Source of the DNA: an uncultured Erysipelotrichaceae bacterium
GTDB taxonomy: Bacteria; Bacillota_I; Bacilli_A; Erysipelotrichales; Erysipelotrichaceae
Length of the DNA stretch: 9,538 nt
Direction: 5' to 3'
Assembly: GCA_937902945.1 (NCBI GenBank)
Contig: CALEMD010000173.1
Coordinates: forward strand, 1-9,538
Shown here: in pieces, positions 5,999 through 9,538 of the stretch
Position numbering within the stretch: the first letter of the stretch is position 1
How the letters are laid out: every line of letters begins with the position of its first letter
Translations under genes and position numbers: made by a program
Notes under the pieces: model-generated
Databases searched by the model: none
The model's input: the letters and a program-made list of their open reading frames with translations, nothing else
What the model was told of the DNA's origin: nothing

Positions 5999-7146
5999 AA
6001 CAGACAGCAAGTATCATATCCACCTATACAGCGGATGTATCAGGTGCTGCTTCCGCTTTGTTTGAACTAGGCGGAATGACAGTCATACATGATGCCTCCG
6101 GATGCAACTCCACGTACAACACACATGATGAACCGCGCTGGTACAATCACGACAGTCTTGTATTCATCTCTGCATTAAGCGAGATGGATGCAATGATGGG
6201 CAGTGATGATAAGCTCATCAATGACATCATTGAAACAGCTCAGGAACTGCACCCAAAGTTCATTGCTATTGCCGGCACTCCAATACCGATGATGATCGGC
6301 ACTGATCTTAACGCCATTGCAAAAATTGCGGAAGATTCTACCGGCATCCCATCATTCGGAATCAACACCAACAGCATGCATTCTTATGTTTCCGGTGTCA
6401 GCAAAGCATTCCTGGCATTGGCAAAGCGCTTTGTCAAAACCGACATAAAAAGACAGAAAGGCTCAGGCAGAGTAAATATCATCGGACTTACTCCTCTTGA
6501 TTATTCCATCAATGATTCAGATGAATCTATTCGCAGATGGCTTCTCGACAATGGCATGCAGGCCGCTTCCTCATGGGCTATGGGAAGTACACTCTCTGAA
6601 ATTGAAGAAGCAGGAAATGCAGATGTAAGTCTGGTTGTTTCATACGATGGACTTGCTGCTGCGAAGTATCTCTATGATACCTGCAATATCCCTTATGTCA
6701 TTGGTTCTCCGCTTGGTCACGCATTCTCTCATGCCCTTATGCAGGCTTTGAAAGATGCGAGTCTGTCTGATGCATGTTCTGTACCGTATCTGAATCAAAG
6801 CACTGACAATGCTCATATTGTTCTGATTGGAGAAAGTGTATACTGCAGCTCGCTTGCGTCTTCCATTGCCCAGGAATACGGAATGCCGTGCAGAATTATA
6901 TGCCCAGTCGAAACCGAACAGAAACTGCTGAACAAAGAGGATGTCATTGCCATAGATGAAGATGATATAACGCCTCATCTCTCATCTGCAGACATCATCA
7001 TTGCTGATCCTCTTTACAAACCGATATGTCCGCCTGGAAGCAGGTTCTATTCTCTTCCATCCGAATCCTTTTCCGGAAGAATATACAGACAGGATATACC
7101 GAATCTGATTGACCGCAATCTAAAGAAAGAAGATAAAAAACTATGA
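5995..7146 (+). CDS. NifK-type subunit of a nitrogenase-like oxidoreductase
   Basis: This 383-residue partner of the preceding subunit has IHDASGCNSTYNTHDEPRW (C37), then VFISALSEMDAMMGSDDKLI and AIAGTPIPMMIGTDLNAIAKIAE. These match the NifK blocks around Cys95 and around Cys153 (TTC..IGDDLNA), but the second cysteine is replaced by proline (P96), and no counterpart of Cys70 is present. Only C37 remains as a likely interfacial cluster ligand. It is much shorter than NifK (about 520) and lacks NifK's N-terminal extension. Later blocks include VIGSPLGHAFSHALMQAL and, near the C-terminus, IIIADPLYKPICPPGSRFY and SGRIYRQDIPNL. ATG 5995 overlaps the upstream stop (ATGA), with GGAG 10 nt ahead; an in-frame GTG at 5986 is less likely. 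The enzyme is presumably an alpha2-beta2 complex reduced by the NifH-like protein. Substrate unknown. Confidence 0.86.
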   Translation: MKQTASIISTYTADVSGAASALFELGGMTVIHDASGCNSTYNTHDEPRWYNHDSLVFISALSEMDAMMGSDDKLINDIIETAQELHPKFIAIAGTPIPMMIGTDLNAIAKIAEDSTGIPSFGINTNSMHSYVSGVSKAFLALAKRFVKTDIKRQKGSGRVNIIGLTPLDYSINDSDESIRRWLLDNGMQAASSWAMGSTLSEIEEAGNADVSLVVSYDGLAAAKYLYDTCNIPYVIGSPLGHAFSHALMQALKDASLSDACSVPYLNQSTDNAHIVLIGESVYCSSLASSIAQEYGMPCRIICPVETEQKLLNKEDVIAIDEDDITPHLSSADIIIADPLYKPICPPGSRFYSLPSESFSGRIYRQDIPNLIDRNLKKEDKKL

Positions 7147-8279
7147 AAAAAAGTCTCTATCGCTTTATCTGCAGTGTTCTTGCCATTGGCATGCTAGCAG
7201 GCTGCAGCACATCCGTTTCTTCCACAGATACACCATCTTCTGTTACTGCTTCTGCAGCAACCACAATTACCATTACTGATCATGCCGACAACACAGTTGA
7301 AGTACCGGCCGACATTCAGCGCATTGCAGTAGTAGGCATCTATCCACTGCCATCCGTTCTATCGGTATTCTTCAATTCTGCTGAGAAGATCGTCGCAATG
7401 CCTAAGCAGAGCATGACTGCCGCAAAGAGCGGATTGCTTGGAGAACTGTATCCTGAGATACTGAATGTTCCAACCGATGCCGTATCCGGTGACAGCGTCA
7501 ATACTGAAGAACTGCTGTCTTTGAATCCAGATGTCGTGTTCTATTCTGCAAGTGACACTGCAACCGGCGATGCCTTGAAGAATGCCGGTTTCACAGCCGT
7601 TGCATTATCTGTAAACAAATGGGGATACAATGCCATTGAAACACTCAACCAGTGGATATCACTGCTCAGCCAGATGTTCCCAGAGAATGATATTGCCGAT
7701 AAAGTATCTACATACTCCAATGATACATATAACATGATTCAGGAAAGAGTTTCTTCTCTGTCAGATGAAGATAAAGCTAGAATCTTTGTCCTGTTCCAAT
7801 ACACTGACACAAATATGCTTACAAGCGGAAAGAACTTCTTCGGTCAGTGGTGGTGCGATGCCATCGGCGCTGTCAATGTGGCAGAAGAACTGGAAAAAGA
7901 TAACTCTGTTGCTGTCAGCATGGAACAGGTATATGAATGGAATCCAGATATCATCCTAGTTACCAACTTCACTTCTGCTCAGCCAAATGATCTCTATGAA
8001 AACACCATCGGCAGCAATGATTGGAGCGGCATCAAGGCAATACAGGATAAGCGTGTCTATAAGATGCCTCTAGGCATCTATCGCAGCTATACACCAGGTG
8101 CAGACACCCCGATCACTCTGATGTGGCTTGCTAAAACAGTTTACCCAGAACTGTTTGAAGATATTGATGTAACCCAAAAAGCAAAAGAATACTATAAGGA
8201 AATCTTCGGCATTGATCTGAGTGATGAACAGGTAGAATCCATATTTGCACCATCCTCTTCCGCCGCCGAAGGGTTCTGA
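7143..8279 (+). CDS. Lipoprotein substrate-binding protein of the ABC importer (FecB/BtuF class)
   Basis: This 378-residue protein begins MKKSLYRFICSVLAIGM and reaches a lipobox LAGC (18..21), so C21 should be lipidated after signal peptidase II cleavage and hold the protein on the outer face of the membrane. A Ser/Thr-rich tether (22..40) leads to TITITDHADNTVEVPADIQRIAVVG, the typical start of the periplasmic-binding-protein family for siderophores, haem and cobalamin. The motifs VNTEELLSLNPDVVFYS, EQVYEWNPDIILV and ALQDKR-like IKAIQDKRVYKMPLGIY are also characteristic. Aromatics (W160, Y162, W236, W237, Y313, Y316) could shape a ligand pocket, but the ligand cannot be named. ATG 7143 overlaps the upstream stop (ATGA). 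Its position after the nitrogenase-like genes, far from its permease and ATPase, shows that import and reductase genes are interleaved into one unit. Confidence 0.9.
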   Translation: MKKSLYRFICSVLAIGMLAGCSTSVSSTDTPSSVTASAATTITITDHADNTVEVPADIQRIAVVGIYPLPSVLSVFFNSAEKIVAMPKQSMTAAKSGLLGELYPEILNVPTDAVSGDSVNTEELLSLNPDVVFYSASDTATGDALKNAGFTAVALSVNKWGYNAIETLNQWISLLSQMFPENDIADKVSTYSNDTYNMIQERVSSLSDEDKARIFVLFQYTDTNMLTSGKNFFGQWWCDAIGAVNVAEELEKDNSVAVSMEQVYEWNPDIILVTNFTSAQPNDLYENTIGSNDWSGIKAIQDKRVYKMPLGIYRSYTPGADTPITLMWLAKTVYPELFEDIDVTQKAKEYYKEIFGIDLSDEQVESIFAPSSSAAEGF

Positions 8280-8287
8280 GACAGCCT

Positions 8288-9490
8288 ATGAGTTTAAACA
8301 GTACGCCATCCGGCGAACGCGTTCATATTGGATTCTTTGGACGCCGCAATGCCGGCAAATCAAGTATCGTCAATGCTGTCACAGATCAGAATCTGGCAAT
8401 TGTATCAGATACAAAAGGAACCACCACTGATCCTGTCTATAAAGCCATGGAACTGCTTCCTATGGGCCCGGTCATGATTATTGATACACCGGGGTTCGAT
8501 GATGAAGGTGAACTTGGTGAAATGCGCATTCATAAAGCCAGACAGGTCTTAAACAAGACGGATATTGCCATACTGGCAGTCGATGCGTCTGAAGGAATGA
8601 AGGCATGTGACAGGCAGCTGATCACACTCTATGAAGCAAAGAATATTCCTTATCTCATCGTCATGAATAAAGAGGATCTATTATCAACAGTTCCAGAAGC
8701 GAAAGATCATGAAATATACATCAGTGCCAAAGATAAGTCAGGCATTCAGGAACTGAAAGAACGCATTGCACATCTTGTTCCTACTGACACGCTGACCGGA
8801 AAACTGGTTGGCGATATCCTGCATGCAGGTGAGACAGCAATACTGGTTGTGCCAATTGATTCAGCAGCCCCTAAGGGCCGTCTGATTCTCCCTCAGCAGC
8901 AGGTCATCCGTGACGTTCTTGAAGTGGATGGAATTGCCGATGTTGTTAAAACAGATCGTCTGAAGGATGCCATTGAAAACTGCAGAACAAAACCAGCCAT
9001 GGTCATAACTGACAGTCAGGCATTCAAAGAAGTCTCTGCGATCACACCTGAAGACATTCCTCTGACTTCTTTCTCTATTCTGATGGCCCGTTACAAAGGT
9101 ATATTGAAATCATCTATTCTAGCTGTCGCAGCTATTGAAAAGCTTCAGGATGGAGATACTGTACTGATCTCTGAAGGCTGTACGCATCACCGGCAGTGCG
9201 ATGATATTGGAACTGTAAAGATTCCCCGCTGGCTGAAACAGCATACCGGAAAAGATCTGCATATTGTCACATCTTCTGGCACTGAGTTTCCTGATGATCT
9301 ATCTGCTTACAAGGTCATTATCCACTGCGGCGGATGCATGCTCAATGAAAGAGAAATGAAGTACAGGTTCAAATGTGCCGAAGATCAAGGCATACCAATG
9401 ACAAACTATGGTATAACCATTGCTTATATGACTGGCATATTGAAACGCAGTCTGTCTCTGTTTCCAGAATATCTTGAATTGCTGAAATGA
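8288..9490 (+). CDS. hydF: HydF, GTPase and scaffold of [FeFe]-hydrogenase maturation
   Basis: This 400-residue protein has an N-terminal GTPase domain with GRRNAGKSS (18..26), KGTTTDP (switch I, 43..49), DTPGFDDEGELG (G3, 66..77), NKED (G4, 127..130) and SAK (146..148). A middle dimerisation segment contains LVVPIDSAAPKGRLILPQQQ. The C-terminal cluster domain carries EGCTHHRQCDDIG with C298 and H300, then HCGGCM with C347 and C350, fitting the HydF pattern CxH...HCxxC for the [4Fe-4S] cluster that holds the di-iron precursor. Length is typical. In the known pathway HydF accepts the precursor built by HydG and HydE and delivers it to apo-hydrogenase. It starts 8 nt after the lipoprotein gene; the nearest Shine-Dalgarno-like sequence is weak (GAAGGG 8268..8273), so translation is probably coupled. 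No hydG or hydrogenase gene is seen in the window. Confidence 0.93.
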   Translation: MSLNSTPSGERVHIGFFGRRNAGKSSIVNAVTDQNLAIVSDTKGTTTDPVYKAMELLPMGPVMIIDTPGFDDEGELGEMRIHKARQVLNKTDIAILAVDASEGMKACDRQLITLYEAKNIPYLIVMNKEDLLSTVPEAKDHEIYISAKDKSGIQELKERIAHLVPTDTLTGKLVGDILHAGETAILVVPIDSAAPKGRLILPQQQVIRDVLEVDGIADVVKTDRLKDAIENCRTKPAMVITDSQAFKEVSAITPEDIPLTSFSILMARYKGILKSSILAVAAIEKLQDGDTVLISEGCTHHRQCDDIGTVKIPRWLKQHTGKDLHIVTSSGTEFPDDLSAYKVIIHCGGCMLNEREMKYRFKCAEDQGIPMTNYGITIAYMTGILKRSLSLFPEYLELLK

Positions 9491-9514
9491 TATTAGAACC
9501 GTTAAGTAAAATAT

Positions 9515-9538
9515 AGTGGGGTTTTGAAAAAATCCGCT
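9515..9538 (+). terminator. Hairpin after hydF, possible operon terminator (cut by window edge)
   Basis: AGTGGG (9515..9520) can pair with TCCGCT (9533..9538), and TTTT (9522..9525) with AAAA (9528..9531), with one mismatch and two wobbles. It begins 25 nt after the hydF stop. The window ends at the base of the stem, so the T-tract that would prove a terminator cannot be seen. Confidence 0.35.

Noticed and set aside
3910..7146. A true nitrogen-fixing nifHDK set
   Set aside because: The D and K subunits are short, lack several P-cluster cysteines and the FeMo-cofactor cysteine, and no nifB, nifE, nifN or nifV is present, so nitrogen fixation is not supported.
3910..7146. Chlorophyll or coenzyme F430 biosynthesis enzymes (BchLNB, CfbCD)
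   Set aside because: There are no tetrapyrrole biosynthesis genes alongside. CfbD has a single subunit type whereas two are present here, and HydE/HydF are not part of those pathways.
1..9538. CRISPR arrays, tRNA or rRNA genes, insertion sequences, phage or plasmid elements
   Set aside because: Coding genes fill nearly the whole plus strand from 508 to 9490. No regularly spaced direct repeats, transposase-like protein or RNA-gene signature was seen.

Overview
The window holds a nine-gene, single-strand locus (508..9490, plus strand) that looks like one operon, preceded by the 5' end of a divergent membrane-protein gene. Moderate GC, A-rich purine Shine-Dalgarno sites, a lipoprotein signal with an LAGC lipobox, and the presence of oxygen-sensitive HydE/HydF and nitrogenase-like proteins suggest a strictly anaerobic member of the Firmicutes (Bacillota), perhaps a gut organism. 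That is an inference from style and gene content; no rRNA or marker gene is present.

Layout. 1..274 (minus): N-terminal part of a TauE/SafE-type permease with its own promoter. 275..507: divergent intergenic region with that promoter, an AT-rich dyad, and a leader ending in an intrinsic-terminator hairpin just before the first operon gene, which suggests transcription attenuation. 508..768: small TM1266-family protein (the putative regulator family associated with [FeFe]-hydrogenase maturation genes). 761..1780: FecCD/BtuC-type permease. 1777..2868: FecE/BtuD-type ATPase carrying a second TM1266-like domain fused at its C-terminus. 2861..3913: hydE radical SAM maturase. 3910..4680: NifH-like ATPase/reductase. 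4673..5998 and 5995..7146: two divergent NifD/NifK-type subunits. 7143..8279: lipoprotein substrate-binding protein of the same ABC importer. 8288..9490: hydF GTPase/scaffold. A hairpin starts right after hydF. Seven of eight junctions overlap by 4 or 8 nt and the eighth is an 8-nt gap, so the genes are almost certainly co-transcribed and translationally coupled.

How it may work together. The importer (lipoprotein, permease, ATPase) is of the class that takes up metal chelates, siderophores, corrinoids and haem. The NifH-like protein keeps its P-loop and both [4Fe-4S] cysteines and should drive low-potential electrons into a NifDK-like heterodimer whose cysteine set fits a single FeS cluster rather than a P-cluster. 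HydE and HydF normally build the di-iron subcluster of [FeFe]-hydrogenase, but here neither HydG nor a hydrogenase is present. The most interesting reading is an undescribed cofactor or substrate system: an imported (metal?) compound handled by a nitrogenase-like reductase, with HydE/HydF either assembling a cofactor for it or receiving its product for H-cluster biosynthesis. The two TM1266 modules, one bolted onto the transporter ATPase, suggest that uptake is tied to sensing. The substrate cannot be read from sequence.
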